NCBI GenBank assembly: GCA_016946835.1
Contig: JACVTC010000197.1
Coordinates: forward strand, 1 to 64,000
Direction: 5' to 3'
DNA: 64,000 bases
DNA from: Neocallimastix lanati (nom. inval.)
Lineage: Eukaryota > Neocallimastigomycota > Neocallimastigomycetes > Neocallimastigales > Neocallimastigaceae
A program made the translations under genes and the position numbers. Of the stretch, positions 54,664 to 64,000 are shown piece after piece. The notes under the pieces are model-generated. The model did no database searches. It saw nothing but the letters and a program-made list of their open reading frames with translations, and was not told the DNA's origin. Each line of letters starts with the position of its first letter. Position 1 is the first letter of the stretch.

Positions 54664-57600
54664 TTATACTTCTATATCATTTATGTCATTAATGTTTGTT
54701 AGTATGGAATTTCTAAAGTTATCCATTTGACCATTACTCAAGTATTTAGTGAATCCATCAGCTAGGTTATATTGTGACTTTATGTACTTTAATTTAATTT
54801 TATTATTTCTAATCAATTCTCTAATATAGTGAACTCTTATATCCATATGTTTAGTTTTTGGATTAATTGATTGATTTTTTGCGTTGAAAATCGCAGCTTT
54901 ATTGTCTATATTAATCTCAATACTTTTCATATTTAAACCAAATTCATTTAGTAAATTTAGATACCAGATACAGTGTTTGCTACATTCGCTAAGACTGTAG
55001 TATTCGGACTCAGCTGTAGAAGTAGAAATACAATGCTGGAGTTTTGAACACCAACTAGTCGGAGTATTTCCTATAGTTATTAGAAAACCTGTAGTGGATC
55101 TTCTTGTTTCCAAATCACCTGCATAATCGGCGTCAACGAAAGCTTTTATTCCTTGCTCTTTCGTAAAATTTAAACCATATTTTATTGTTCCTTTAAGGTA
55201 TCTGAGTATTTTCAATACATTTTCCCAGTCTTCAAGATTAGGGTCCTTTGATCTTCTTGCAGCTTTTCCAACAGAGTATATGATATCTGGTCTTGTAGAT
55301 ATAGCTAAGTATAGTAGGTTCCCTATAGCACTTCTATACTTGGTTTTATCGATCTTGTTCTTTCTTAGTTCTTCATCTAGTATTGGTTTTGTATTCCTTG
55401 ATGGCACAGAATTCTTCATTCCGAATTTTTCTAAGATTTCTTCTATATACCTAAATTGATTTAAAAAGTAACCATTTTTATGTTTAATAAATTTTATTCC
55501 AATTATGAAATTAACTTTACCTATGTCTTTTATTTTAAATTTTTCTTTGATTAAGTTTTTCGTATTTTTAATTTCTTCTCTTTTCCCAGCTAATAATATA
55601 TCATCTACATATACGGCCAATATGCTTGATATATTATTATACTTGTTTTCCTTTAAGTAAAGACAAGGCTCACTGATGATTCTTCTGTATCCTATTTTCT
55701 TGATATATTTGTCTAGTTCGTCATTCCATTGTTTGCCGCTTTGTTTCAGTCCATAAATAGCTTTTCTTAATTTCCAATATTTTTTATTGTAGTCCTCATG
55801 TCCCTTTGGTGGTTTCATGTAAATTTCTTCTTTTAATGGTGCGTTGAGATATGCTGCGTTAATATCTATATGATGTATTTGGAAATTATTTTGAACAGCT
55901 AATGCAGTGAAAATTCTAATTGAATCTGATTTTAATGTAGGAGAGAAAGTTTCATGGAAATCAATTCCTTCTTGTTGAGTATATCCCTTAGCTACTAATC
56001 TTGATTTTCTTTTGATAATTTCACCTGCTGAATTTCTTTTAAATTTGAATATCCACCTAGAAGCAGTAATATTAGCACCTTCAGGGATTTTCTCGACTGA
56101 TTCAAATACATGTAATGATTCCATATTTTGTAATTCTTCTTTAATTGACTCCAACCATTCAGTTTTATCGAGTAAGTTTTTTATATCATCATAATTAAAT
56201 GGTTCTCTTAATTTTTCATTGTATTTTTTCTTTTTATTATCTTTCTTATCTATATTAATGTTATCTGTTTTCCTTTTATTATCAATGCTGTTTTTTGTGT
56301 TATTTCTTTTGGTTTTTACATTTTTAATTACATTGTTAATATCGATATGATCATGAGATGTTGAAATGGGAGTGATGTTTTTATCATTAGTATTGCTGTC
56401 GTTAATATTATTGTTGTTGATATTATTATTATTATTGATATTATTATTATTATTGATATTATTATTGTTATTGTTATTGTTATTATTATTATAATTATTA
56501 TTGTTGTTGTTATTGTTGTTATTGTTGTTATTGTTGTTATTGTTGTTATTATTATAATCATTATTGTTATTGTTGTTGTTATTAATATTATTATCGTTAT
56601 TATTGTTAATTTTATTTTTATTATTATTTATTTTTGGATTTTTATAGTTATTTTTTGTATTTGATTTATGTATATGTGTTGTGTTTGGTAGATCAGTGTT
56701 ATTATGATAATTATTTGAAATGATGTTTGGACGGTAGCTATTGTTATCAAAGTAATTATTATTCCTCCTAATTTCATGATTTGGAATAAAATTTGATATA
56801 TTTTGATTGCAGTGAGTGCAGTAGGAGTTGCCTGGGTTTGATTCGAAAAATTCTACGTTTCTTGAAAGAACAATTTTGTTATTTGTAATATCAAGAATTT
56901 TGTAACCTGTGGGATTATTTGAATAGCCAAGGAAGATACCTGGTGAAGCATTGTTATCAAATTTTGATCTGAAATTTTTAGGAATAAAGAAAAAAACTTT
57001 GCATCCAAAAACCCTAATATTAGAGTAGTCTATTTTAGTTTTATTTAAAATTTCATATGGTATTTTATTAAAGATTCCTTTGTGAGGAAGGCGGTTTCTA
57101 ACATAATTTGCGGTATCAACAGCGTCTTCCCAAAATTGGTGACTTAGTTTGGCGTCATTGAGAAGTGTTTTAGCCGCATTGATTAAGGTTCCGTTGAAAC
57201 GTTCCGCTTTTCCGTTTTGTTGGGGGTTATATGGTATAGTTAGTTGATGTTGGATACCATACTGAAAGCAGAATTCTTTAAATTTTATATTGACAAATTC
57301 AGTTCCATTGTCTGAACGCATATACTTAATCCTAATGTTGTATTTATTTTTAATATAACGGAACCAATTGTAAAATGCAGAATATGTATCGCTTTTACTT
57401 TTAAGAAAGAGTACCCAGCCATATCTGGAGAAGTCATCTAATATAGTAAAGAAATATTTATTACCATAAATAGAATCTGGTAATGGTCCCACTAAGTCCA
57501 TGTGAATGAGTTCGAATATGTGTTGTGATTTATGTTCGCTTTTGGGGTAAGGTTTGTTTTTAATTTTCGATTGAATACATAATGGACATTTTAGTGGTAC

Positions 57601-58416
57601 ATTAGTGTTTAATAATTTGTGTTTGATCATTTTAATGTCAAAATGTGCTAAACGTCTATGCCATAAATTTAGTTTATCTTGAGTTTTCATATTTGTATAA
57701 TTAATTTCATTGTTAGTATTGATTTTTTCTATATCCTTTAGTTGTAATGGATGTGTAGACAAAAAGAGTTTAAATGTGTTATTCGAATGAGATAATATAT
57801 TTATGATTTTATTTTGATGATTGTCATAGATGGTTGCACATGGTTTGTTATGATGACTATTGAAAATTATTTTGTAATTTTGTTGGTTTAACTTTCCTAC
57901 CGATAAAAGATTTTTATCAATAAGTGGTGAGTAATATACATCATTGATGATTATTTCTTGATCATTAATGTAACCTTTAAATGTACCAATGTATTTTGTA
58001 GTTAATATTTCATTATTTGCAAGATAAATTTTTTCATTGCATGTTTTTATATTTATCAATTTATCTTTTCTGTTAGTAATGTTTATTGAAGCGCCAGAGT
58101 CTAAAATCCAGCATATTAATTCTTTATTGTTTACTGGAGTTTGATATTTTCTTTTGTGTATGTAGTTAATGCTTATAGTTTCATTATCATTGTAGTCTTT
58201 AGTGAAAGAATCTGAATATACTGAATTATAATTATCCTTTTGCATAATTTCTCTTTTCATGAAATTGTCTTCTTTGATTATTGTTTTTAATATTTTTTCT
58301 TTTTCTAAACTTGAGTTTTCTATCTGATAATCTTTTTTTGCATTCATAAAAATAGTGTCCTTTTTTATGACAATAGTTACATCTTCCATTTCTTCTAGTT
58401 GTTGTTCTTTGGGCAT
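54664..58416 (-). CDS. Ty1/copia Pol polyprotein (PR-INT-RT-RNaseH)
   Basis: 1250 codons in the copia domain order. Protease has CWILDSGASINIT near 104. The integrase zinc domain has WHRRLAHFD near 254 with CPLC, followed by HMDLVGPLPDS, MRSDNGTEF near 366 and QNGKAERFNG near 400. A low-complexity Asn-rich stretch spans about 590-690. RT has INAAYLNAPLKEEIYMKPPK and AVYVDDILLAG near 934. RNaseH has AFVDADYAGDLETRRSTTGF near 1095, STAESEYYSLSE and NIDNKAAIFN. All catalytic residues are present. The frame is +1 relative to gag and overlaps it by 185 nt, so expression needs +1 shifting or there is a 1-nt indel; no known +1 site is evident. Confidence 0.95.
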   Translation of the reverse strand: MPKEQQLEEMEDVTIVIKKDTIFMNAKKDYQIENSSLEKEKILKTIIKEDNFMKREIMQKDNYNSVYSDSFTKDYNDNETISINYIHKRKYQTPVNNKELICWILDSGASINITNRKDKLINIKTCNEKIYLANNEILTTKYIGTFKGYINDQEIIINDVYYSPLIDKNLLSVGKLNQQNYKIIFNSHHNKPCATIYDNHQNKIINILSHSNNTFKLFLSTHPLQLKDIEKINTNNEINYTNMKTQDKLNLWHRRLAHFDIKMIKHKLLNTNVPLKCPLCIQSKIKNKPYPKSEHKSQHIFELIHMDLVGPLPDSIYGNKYFFTILDDFSRYGWVLFLKSKSDTYSAFYNWFRYIKNKYNIRIKYMRSDNGTEFVNIKFKEFCFQYGIQHQLTIPYNPQQNGKAERFNGTLINAAKTLLNDAKLSHQFWEDAVDTANYVRNRLPHKGIFNKIPYEILNKTKIDYSNIRVFGCKVFFFIPKNFRSKFDNNASPGIFLGYSNNPTGYKILDITNNKIVLSRNVEFFESNPGNSYCTHCNQNISNFIPNHEIRRNNNYFDNNSYRPNIISNNYHNNTDLPNTTHIHKSNTKNNYKNPKINNNKNKINNNNDNNINNNNNNNNDYNNNNNNNNNNNNNNNNNNNNYNNNNNNNNNNNINNNNNINNNNNINNNNINDSNTNDKNITPISTSHDHIDINNVIKNVKTKRNNTKNSIDNKRKTDNINIDKKDNKKKKYNEKLREPFNYDDIKNLLDKTEWLESIKEELQNMESLHVFESVEKIPEGANITASRWIFKFKRNSAGEIIKRKSRLVAKGYTQQEGIDFHETFSPTLKSDSIRIFTALAVQNNFQIHHIDINAAYLNAPLKEEIYMKPPKGHEDYNKKYWKLRKAIYGLKQSGKQWNDELDKYIKKIGYRRIISEPCLYLKENKYNNISSILAVYVDDILLAGKREEIKNTKNLIKEKFKIKDIGKVNFIIGIKFIKHKNGYFLNQFRYIEEILEKFGMKNSVPSRNTKPILDEELRKNKIDKTKYRSAIGNLLYLAISTRPDIIYSVGKAARRSKDPNLEDWENVLKILRYLKGTIKYGLNFTKEQGIKAFVDADYAGDLETRRSTTGFLITIGNTPTSWCSKLQHCISTSTAESEYYSLSECSKHCIWYLNLLNEFGLNMKSIEINIDNKAAIFNAKNQSINPKTKHMDIRVHYIRELIRNNKIKLKYIKSQYNLADGFTKYLSNGQMDNFRNSILTNINDINDIEV

Positions 58417-59227
58417 TTTTCTTCATTTTTGGTTTTTTGTTTTTATAATTAGTATTTTCATTTTCAATTGAAAATATCTTTTTGGCGTTATCAATTTTAA
58501 TATTATTTGTTTCAATATTATTTGAAATTATTATTTCTGGAACTACACGTTTAACATAGGATGTACATTCTTCCCAATTATTTATATATTGGAAAACATT
58601 AATATATCTTAAGTTTTCCGGTAAGGTCCTATTTAGTATACCGACTTTAGTACTGCAATTCATGTCACCATCTATTTTTTCTAGATCATCAATTATATTT
58701 TGTAATTCTGACATGAATATATTAATATCCTTTTCTTCATCGTATTTCAGTTCATCTAGTTTTTTCTTGAGTTCCATTTTTCTTGTTTGTTGGTTCTTAG
58801 TAAAAGAGGATTTAAGAAAATTCCATATTTTGTAGGCGGTGTTTGCTTTTCCTTCAATCAACTTTTGAGTAATTTCACTCAAACTGTTCATAATGATCCA
58901 TTGGGCAATTATATCATTGTTTATGTCATTCTCTTTCACGTTCAAGTCATACACCAAGGAATCATCAAACTGATCTTCAGTATATTTTTCGATATTCTCC
59001 TTGATATCCCTTTTTCTTAATTTTCTAACTTTCTCTTTAGTTATGTAAGTTAATAAATCATTAATACTTAAGAGATTGATCATATTTCGTTTCCATCCTC
59101 TATAGTTTTCAGTAGTTAATTCGGTCACTCTGTTGAAGCTCTCCATATAGCTGAAGTTAACTAATCTTCTTGCGTTATTCGATTCTTCAACGTTTATCAA
59201 TTGTGATCTTCCTCTTCTTCCAGTCAT
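58232..59227 (-). CDS. Gag of copia element K
   Basis: 331 codons (MTGRRGRSQLINVEESNNAR). It has the UBN2/DUF4219-like start typical of copia gags (LTTENYRGWKRNMINLLSIN), a helical middle (AQWIIMNSLSEITQKLIEGK, DELKYDEEKDINIFMSELQN), and near residue 282 a CCHC knuckle CNYCHKKGHYFYEC followed by a Lys/Arg-rich tail. It lies 1.28 kb from the 5' LTR, an unusually long leader for copia. Confidence 0.9.
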   Translation of the reverse strand: MTGRRGRSQLINVEESNNARRLVNFSYMESFNRVTELTTENYRGWKRNMINLLSINDLLTYITKEKVRKLRKRDIKENIEKYTEDQFDDSLVYDLNVKENDINNDIIAQWIIMNSLSEITQKLIEGKANTAYKIWNFLKSSFTKNQQTRKMELKKKLDELKYDEEKDINIFMSELQNIIDDLEKIDGDMNCSTKVGILNRTLPENLRYINVFQYINNWEECTSYVKRVVPEIIISNNIETNNIKIDNAKKIFSIENENTNYKNKKPKMKKNAQRTTTRRNGRCNYCHKKGHYFYECKKRLSDRKLKFRKRKNIKNNNQRRQFHEKRNYAKG

Positions 59228-60383
59228 TTTGCTTAATAATATTTTAATAAAATAAGAGATTTTGTTTCAAGTAGTTAATTAAATTTATTTGTTTTCACTT
59301 TATTAATTATTTTTCTAAAAAGATTAAAGTAAAGATTCTTTATATATTTAAACATTATAAATTTAATTTAATATATTATAAATTGTTATATTTATTAAAT
59401 ATAATTATTTCTGGTTTTGTTTGTAACGAATAAATATTTTTGCTTTGTCATCTGATGAGCTGATGAACATTGTTATTATGTTTTGTTATTAATGTTAATA
59501 TATTTTTAATTTAAAAAAAATTTCTTGAATTTATTTTATTTGTTAGTGTTAAATTACTGTATAATTGAATGATAATTAATATTGACTTTTGATTGGTTTC
59601 TATAAGTAGAATCTAATTTCATTGAAGTGTTGAAGTAGTTTAATATAATTTATTACGTACTTAAGATTGGTTTTATTGTTATATTGATTTAATGATATAT
59701 ATTAAATTAAATTAAATATTATCACCTGTTTGATCATTATTTTCAACATTTTATTAAAGTTGACTATAAAATGAATATTATTATTTATATATTATATTTT
59801 CAACTTTTTATTTCAGTTGACCATTATCAAATTAATTTAGTTTACTTTTGTATTATGTTTTCAACTTAATATTCATTTTTCAATTTTATCAAATTTTAAT
59901 TCAATTATTTTCAACTTATTTCTTAGTTGACTATTATTAAATTAATGTTAGTTGACTATTGCGTTGATTTTTCAACTTAACATTCATTCTCTTAATTTAT
60001 CAAATTTTATTACAGTTATTTTCAACTTTAATAATTTGGTTAGATGACTATTATACATCATTTTCATCTTAACCTATGTTGACTATTACTAAAAACATTT
60101 AATTGTTTTTTTATTTTCAAAATATCTTTTAAGTGCCTTTTTTTATTTCTATTTTATATTATTTTGTTTCAATTTTATGAATTTATTTTTTTTTAAATTG
60201 GTACTCAATATTTTATTAATGTTTTAAAACGTGCTTTTTCTTTTATTTTGTTTTATTTGTATTATAATTTAATTTTTTATATGTGTGTTTAATTTTTAGT
60301 AATTATAATGTGTTATTTTTTTTTTTTATATTTGGTATTTAATAAATGTTAATGAAAATCGAAAAATTATGTTAGTAATAATG

Positions 60384-60414
<31 letters not shown>

Positions 60415-60476
60415 CCTTATATATTTAATTAATATTTGTATAATGATTAAATTTTAATACTTAGCTTTGTATTTTA
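59228..60476 (-). other. Long leader of copia element K with CAACTT/AGTTGA repeats
   Basis: No ORFs. Between 59735 and 60090 the motifs TTTTCAACTT and AGTTGACTATT alternate about six times at irregular 20-60 bp spacing. CAACT and AGTTG are complementary, so neighbouring copies could form a row of hairpins. A T run of about 27 lies at 60384-60410. The rest is AT-rich. Confidence 0.6.
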
Positions 60477-60504
60477 CTCAACTGGTGAGTTGAGACTCTT
60501 AATC
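60477..60504 (-). other. Copia PBS matching the tRNA-Lys(CUU) anticodon arm, with hairpin
   Basis: Directly inside the 5' LTR the plus strand reads TTGAGACTCTTAATC (60490-60504). This is what the anticodon stem-loop of a tRNA-Lys with anticodon CUU looks like, so the element RNA is complementary to it. A hairpin CTCAAC-TCACCA-GTTGAG (60477-60494, minus strand) follows and overlaps. Copia-type elements that prime from internal, cleaved tRNA sites are known, such as Drosophila copia with initiator tRNA-Met. Confidence 0.7.
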
Positions 60505-60736
60505 TTTTAAATCCAAAAAGACACACGAAATATTAAAGAGATATATTAGTATGTTTTATTATATGTTTTATTATATTTTCTATTAAAGAGAAAAATGTTC
60601 AAGAAAAGTGAATTGTTAATTATAATAATACAATTATTTATACACTTTAACATTTATATATAAAACTATTGGTTAAATATTTAATTTATAACATAAACCA
60701 TTAATATACTATTTTAATAGTTTCTTACTTCTGACA
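60505..60736 (-). repeat. Right (5') LTR of copia element K
   Basis: 232 bp, differing from the left LTR by one TA. It is followed by the GTATA duplication (60737-60741). It defines element K as 54379-60736, 6358 bp. Confidence 0.93.
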
Positions 60737-60788
60737 GTATATATATAATATTAAGGAGTTTTGTGATATATTTTAATATATATATTGT

Positions 60789-60979
60789 CAAGTATAAGAC
60801 CAATAATATATTTGTGTAACCTAAATAAAATAACTATAAATATTTTATAATATAAAATTCTTCAATAATAACTCCTTTTAATAAAACAGATGAAATTAGA
60901 TTTACATTTTCTATAAACATAAATAAAACGAATCTTTTACTTTTTAACAGATTAAGAGTCTCAATCTCACCAGATTGAG
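60789..60979 (+). repeat. Second copia LTR (L) with the same PBS and hairpin
   Basis: The plus strand from TGTCAAGTATAAG (60789) to TTTTTAACA (60949) looks like an LTR with a start similar to that of element K (TGTCAGAAGTAAG). It is followed by GATTAAGAGTCTCAA (60950-60964), the same tRNA-Lys complement, and by the hairpin CTCAATC-TCACCA-GATTGAG (60960-60979). It is oriented opposite to K. No coding region of L is readable downstream. Confidence 0.6.
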
Positions 60980-61471
60980 TGAACATTAAGTTAAGTATTA
61001 GATAATTATATAAATAAATTTAACAATTATTTTGAATTAAAGTTATTAATTGATATTTTAAATTCTTATTGTAAAATAAATTAATTACAATAATAATTAA
61101 AAATATATAAAACTTAACATGTACAAATCAACAATTTTGTAATATAAATTTAAAATATTTATAAAACATAAATTTAAAATATTTATGATATATACAAATT
61201 TTAATTATTTTTGAAAATAAGTATCAATTATTATATATTATTTATTGAATTCATTAAATATTAGGAATAAAAATAATAAAAAATAAAAATATAAGAATAA
61301 GAACAAATATCATTATTATCTGTACACATTTATATTTATATTACGATAAAAAAGAAATAAAAAAAAACAGATAAAATATTATAAAATGAAAATATTTAAA
61401 ATATATATAGAATAAGAATCGGTTTTCATAAAAATAATAATTATAAGATAAATTAAAAAAAAAAAATAATA

Positions 61472-61600
61472 AAGAGCTGAAAAGGTCAGCATAATTAAAA
61501 AAGCTGAGAAGTCAGCGTTATTATAAAGAGCTGAATATTGTCAGCGTTATAATAAAGAGCTGAAAAGTCAGCGCTATTTTAAAAATAGTTGAATATTAAC
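61472..61600. repeat. Array of four GCTGA/TCAGC hairpin units
   Basis: Four units of 26-30 bp contain GCTGA and TCAGC at 61476-61490, 61503-61516, 61530-61545 and 61559-61572. The loop differs in each unit while both stem arms are kept. It is AT-rich otherwise. No function is known to me. Confidence 0.75.
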
Positions 61601-61609
61601 ATTATTAAT

Positions 61610-61830
61610 AAAATAAAATAAAATAAAATAAAATAAATAGCTGAAATATAAATATAAGTACAGATTGAATAAAATAAAATAAAATAAAATAAAATAAATA
61701 GCTGAAATATAAATATAAGTACAGATTGAATAAAATAAAATAAAATAAATAGTTGAATTATTAATATAAAATACAGATTGAATATAATAAAATAAAATAA
61801 AATAAAATAAAATAAAATAAAATATTATAA
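61610..61830. repeat. AAAAT satellite, inverted relative of 53705-54340
   Basis: AAAAT pentamers are interrupted about three times by a block ending in ATATAAGTACAGATTGAAT, the reverse complement of the block at 53.8-54.1 kb. The variant next to it reads AGCTGA where the other side reads AGTAGA. Confidence 0.88.
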
Positions 61831-62856
61831 TTGGATTTTATATTTGAATAATTTGAATAATTAAAAATAAAAAAAAACATATTTATAATTAATATATATA
61901 TATATGAAAAAGATTTCATAACTTGTAAGTGTGACATTATCTCATTGTAATCTTTAAATTGTATTATTAATATATTTATTTTAAAAAAAAAAAATTTCAG
62001 TTTCTACAATAAAGTTATATATTTTTATAAGAATATAGGCTGTATATTTTTTATAAAATATAATTTATAATAATATCGAACCTAAAATAAAAACTTATAA
62101 AAATTAGTAAATACAAAAGAATGTTTATAAATAATAGAAATTAATTTGAAAGATTTATACATATCTACATAGAATACATTTAATAAAAAATATCATTAAA
62201 TAAAAATAAATTTCTTAAATTTAAAATAAAGAAATAAAAATAAAATATAAATTTGTTTTAAAATTTATATTCAAAGTAATAAAAATTATAATAATAATAA
62301 TAACAATAAATATAAAAAATATATATATATATTTATAAATAATAAAAAAAAAAAAAAAAAAAGCGAAAAGAGAAATATATATTAAAAGTGGGAAAAATAA
62401 TTTAAAATAAATTAATTTATAAAGAATATATATAAAAAACAATTAATATTAAAGAAGTATTTATATAAAGCAATAAAAAGTGTTTATTTATTTTAATTCA
62501 AAAAAAAAAAAAAAAAAAGTTTTTATATATATATATTTTTTTTTTAAATTTTTAATTTAGAGTTTAAAAATCAGTACTTAATAATTAATTAATTAAAAGT
62601 CTAGTTTTTAAACTATCTCTTATTATTTTAGTTAATAATTATTTTATGTTATTTTGTTCTGAAAATAATTGTAATAATAGTAATATTGAAACAACTATAA
62701 CGGATAAAATAGCATAAATTAAATAAGTACTAATTTAAATAATAATTATAATTTAAATCAAAGTTTAACTTCATAATTAGACAAACAAACAACTTTAAAT
62801 TTAATCAAAATGCAAACCACTTACAGAATCAATTATGGCTTCGCTCTCATTGTAGG
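61831..62856. other. AT-rich region without genes
   Basis: Low-complexity A/T with runs of A or T (62343-62361, 62501-62518) and TA repeats. The only long frame (62221-62442, minus) is Phe/Ile/Tyr low complexity and not a gene. Confidence 0.7.
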
Positions 62857-63280
62857 ATGGATCTAAATAACGTCGATCATGTACAATTTCCATTTGAAAC
62901 TGAAAATGCAAAAAAATTAATACAACAAAAGATCTTAGATAAAGTGATCATCGCTCAAAAGATCAAAGAACAAAATCAAGAATTAGCTCATTTTTAGCAA
63001 ATATTAATGAAAAAGGAAAAATAAATGAAGAAATAGAAAATAAGAACAATGTTTTGCTTTCTCCAATTGATTTAGATTTAATATCCAATAATTCAAGTAA
63101 TTTATTATTAAAAAAAAAAATAATGTAAATATAAACAATAATTTATATATTAATCCAAATGTAAACATTAACAACATCATAAGTAGTCTAATTAATCCAA
63201 AAATGACCAGTAAAGAAGCAACAGCACTATCAACTAATGGTATAAATAAATACATTGAATTAATTCCATCTTTATCATAG
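62857..63280 (+). pseudogene. Unrecognised plus-strand coding remnant
   Basis: ATG at 62857 opens MDLNNVDHVQFPFETENAKK, 46 codons, ending ELAHF-stop in a T run. One base shifted, the text continues NINEKGKINEEIENKNNVLL and, after another slip in an A run, NVNINNIISSLINPKMTSKE until a TAG at about 63279. The overall look is of a charged, Asn-rich protein broken by homopolymer indels. Family unknown; gag is possible. It overlaps the end of the opposite-strand remnant. Confidence 0.4.
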
Positions 63281-63751
63281 AAAGCACCAGAACAACTAGT
63301 TTTAATATTATTATATTTTAATAACTCTTTAAGAGCTTTAGAATCAGAAATAGCAAGTTCATAATGACTAATTGGAGTAAGAATATCTTTATAATCAGTT
63401 GAGGAATCTGGAACATCAAAGACTATATCTTTATATTTCATTTGAATTTGATCTGCTAATTATTACCTTCAGAATTTAATTGAGAACCTACAGTAGCTTT
63501 AACTTGAGTAATATCAGAAAAATCTTTGAAGTATCTGGTTCTGAATTTAAATATGCTACTCTGAAATTTTTTTTTTTTTGATAATTTTCAATTTGTATTT
63601 TAAGTTCAACAAGAAAAATTTGATGAATAATAGAATTAAATAAAGCACCATTTTCATTTTCTAAATAAATTGAATTAATAGGTAATGTAACGGAATAGAA
63701 GAGAATACTATAACTATCTAAATAATTTGAATAATAGAATTTTTGTTCCAT
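63240..63751 (-). pseudogene. Unrecognised minus-strand coding remnant
   Basis: The frame 63488-63751 (MEQKFYYSNYLDSYSILFYS to YLNSEPDTS) continues one frame over as KDFSDITQVKATVGSQLNSE to about 63455. It then enters frame 63004-63441 (MKYKDIVFDVPDSSTDYKDI, HYELAISDSKALKELLKYNN). The sequence has the composition of a real protein up to about 63240, after which it turns hydrophobic and is probably a shadow of the plus strand. No family is recognised. Confidence 0.4.
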
Positions 63752-63867
63752 CAGTAATATATAATGTTTTCATTTTAATTGAAATGCCGGAATATTTGTT
63801 ATAAATATTCTTAAAGATAAAAACAAATAATCTTTAATATATCTGTAATAATATCATGAAATAAAAG

Positions 63868-64000
63868 AAACAAAACTAATGGAGATAATATTGTCAACAA
63901 TAATGATAATGACAATAATAATAGCAATAATAATGGTTAAATCGGTAATAATAAATCAAAAATTTTAACAAATGAAAGTACAGCCGATATTACAACTGAA
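63868..64000 (+). pseudogene. Asn-rich coding fragment at window end
   Basis: The plus strand reads NKRNKTNGDNIVNNNDNDNN, an in-frame TAA, then IGNNKSKILTNESTADITTE to the last base. Asn/Asp repeats like these also occur in the copia Pol above. The rest lies beyond the window. Confidence 0.35.

Noticed and set aside
58232-58416. -1 slippery site for copia gag/pol
   Set aside because: Pol is in the +1 frame relative to gag, so A-rich heptamers in the overlap would move the ribosome the wrong way. No known +1 site was seen.
62221-62442. 73-codon minus-strand ORF rich in Phe and Ile, resembling a membrane protein
   Set aside because: Low-complexity A/T translation with no conserved feature.

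Overview
The window is an AT-saturated stretch of eukaryotic, probably fungal, genome made almost wholly of retroelements. No recognisable host gene was found. Standard stop codons, 40-54 nt poly-T tracts, pentanucleotide and Asn-codon repeats and dense Ty3/gypsy elements suggest an early-diverging AT-rich fungus, for example an anaerobic gut fungus or a Mucoromycota/Glomeromycotina lineage. That placement is inference.

Layout: (A) 1-4.15 kb, decayed minus-strand Ty3/gypsy element. (B) 4.81-11.83 kb, minus-strand Ty3/gypsy with almost identical LTRs but a broken pol. (C) 11.83-18.90 kb, minus-strand Ty3/gypsy with 979-bp LTRs and TSD TTAAC, inserted in the last bases of the right LTR of B. 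(H, I) 20.3-32.07 kb, two plus-strand copies of one family in tandem, both degenerate. 32.08-33.23 kb: solo LTR of a family-C relative plus an opposed LTR fragment. 33.24-35.08 kb: compact cluster of unrecognised ORFs behind a structured leader. (E) 35.48-39.69 kb, a 1402-codon gag-PR-RT-RNaseH ORF without integrase. (D) about 39.8-51.9 kb, plus-strand Ty3/gypsy split by a SINE-like insertion (14-bp TSD) and by a complete, very young element (G, 42.58-50.62 kb). (J) 51.9-53.2 kb, gag/RNaseH remnant related to B and G. (K) 54.38-60.74 kb, complete Ty1/copia element with TSD GTATA; beside it lies a second copia LTR (L) in the opposite orientation. The last 3 kb holds unrecognised coding remnants.

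The elements share a logic: LTR, PBS, a long structured leader that is far more GC-rich than its surroundings, gag, then pol. B and G express pol through a matching -1 frameshift module (UUUAAAC, 8-nt spacer, GGGAG/CUCCC hairpin). They share a roughly 160-nt leader RNA with two compensatory stem changes and a PBS for the same tRNA. The copia elements K and L share a PBS matching the tRNA-Lys(CUU) anticodon arm. Family-C LTRs carry nested hairpins kept by compensatory substitutions.

Many ORF breaks are 1-nt changes in homopolymers of elements whose LTR pairs are almost identical, so very recent decay and assembly error cannot be told apart here.
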